Part shown: positions 60,000 to 60,421 of the stretch, piece by piece
Layout: each line of letters begins with the position of its first letter
How positions within the stretch are numbered: position 1 is the stretch's first letter
Assembly: GCA_948616425.1 (NCBI GenBank)
Contig: CAPGBJ010000016.1
Coordinates: 1 to 60,421, forward strand
Reading direction: 5' to 3'
Length of the DNA: 60,421 nucleotides
Origin: an uncultured Oscillospiraceae bacterium
GTDB lineage: Bacteria; Bacillota; Clostridia; Oscillospirales; Oscillospiraceae
Position numbers and translations under genes: made by a program
The notes under the pieces: generated by a model
What the model was told of the DNA's origin: nothing
Seen by the model: only the letters and a program-made list of their open reading frames with translations
Database searches by the model: none

Positions 60000-60217
60000 C
60001 CCATGTGCGGGGAGAGACTCGCACAAAGCATATTGGTCGAGCTGGGACAAGTCTACCATAATTTACCAGTTTAGTCAATGGGAACTTTTGTCAACTTTTG
60101 CCTTCTTCTGTCTAATGACAAAAAATAAACGCTGGTGGGTTCCTTGTTCTCTGGAGGGGAACCTTCTAAGGGGGGGCCAGACAGAGAGTATATAACCGCC
60201 ATGAATCTGACCGACCG

Positions 60218-60421
60218 CTATAGACCGTGTGAGTGATATTGAATATAGAAGGTAAGGCTAGGGCTTGTTTGAAACATGTCAACATGCCCAAACGCCGGCT
60301 CTTTTTCCGCCATGCTTTGCCAATTTTCCTTGAAATACATCCAGTATTCCTGCGTCAAATTGGCTTCGTCTGGCGAAAAAATTTCTCGCCGTTGGACACA
60401 TTTCCATTTTTCAAACAGCGC
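60218..60421 (-). CDS. C-terminal part of an unknown protein, cut at the window edge
   Basis: The reverse strand is open from the right edge to a TAG at 60218, giving 67 residues rich in aromatic and acidic residues (EANLTQEYWMYFKENWQSMA, EKEPAFGHVDMFQTSPSLTF). I do not recognise a family. The start lies outside the window. Confidence 0.6.
   Translation of the reverse strand, partial: ALFEKWKCVQRREIFSPDEANLTQEYWMYFKENWQSMAEKEPAFGHVDMFQTSPSLTFYIQYHSHGL

Noticed and set aside
1..60421. CRISPR array
   Set aside because: No set of regularly spaced direct repeats was seen; the only tandem repeats are coding (47768-48040 and the collagen triplets).

Overview
The window reads as chromosome of a spore-forming, anaerobic Clostridia member, most likely an Oscillospiraceae-type gut bacterium. 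Supporting this are the sporulation locus yabP-yabQ-divIC-yabR, a one-chain PurL of about 1230 residues, a LexA with a Gram-positive type SOS box, an [FeFe] hydrogenase of the group B type, collagen-like proteins resembling exosporium BclA, and GC-rich codon use. The assignment is inferred from gene content and was not searched.

Layout. (1) 1-3540: a DUF1349 protein (cut by the window edge), a class M sirtuin overlapping a zinc-type macrodomain gene, and an NAD(P)-binding oxidoreductase divergent from an HxlR regulator. (2) 3540-15000: layered mobile DNA. It holds a mobC / truncated repA remnant with three copies of one palindrome and a 148-nt nested inverted repeat, an IS110 element with a long non-coding leader, and a complete type I restriction-modification operon (hsdM-hsdS-hsdR) lying between two relics of TndX-like serine recombinases. 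hsdS is split at a run of nine G. (3) 15200-20600: a probable catabolic cluster with an AbgT-type transporter, a creatinase-like M24 protein, an opine dehydrogenase, a LysR regulator and an internally deleted asparaginase. (4) 20800-31550: a decayed conjugative-element or plasmid region with a broken MocR regulator, SLH fragments, parA joined to a parB remnant, a chimeric surface-protein ORF, a large Cna-B surface-protein pseudogene, a Vat-type acetyltransferase and small genes. (5) 31800-35200: three tandem collagen-like genes, then an integrase remnant facing the 3' end of a tRNA gene. (6) 35296-60421: mainly ordinary chromosome on both strands. It contains tRNA-Met, tRNA-Glu and tRNA-Val, purL, an oligopeptide-binding lipoprotein, pgeF, a YjdF-like membrane protein, a DUF1540 protein, the hydrogenase, a six-gene envelope operon, lexA, a NUDIX hydrolase, a DUF975 protein, a beta-CASP metallo-hydrolase, a Cof-type phosphatase and the yabP cluster.

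How genes appear to work together. HsdM, HsdS and HsdR form one translationally coupled operon whose specificity subunit could switch by slippage in poly-G. At 46.7-53.2 kb an anchored transglutaminase-like protein, a DltA-like adenylation enzyme, a carrier protein, an MBOAT acyltransferase, an SGNH protein with Cys in the nucleophile position and a lipoprotein follow one strong promoter. This looks like a D-alanylation-type system (order A-C-B-D) acting on an unknown envelope polymer, and I regard it as the best candidate for an undescribed system. The AbgT / creatinase-like / opine dehydrogenase set suggests uptake and breakdown of an N-substituted amino acid. All functional statements come from reading motifs; no database search was possible.
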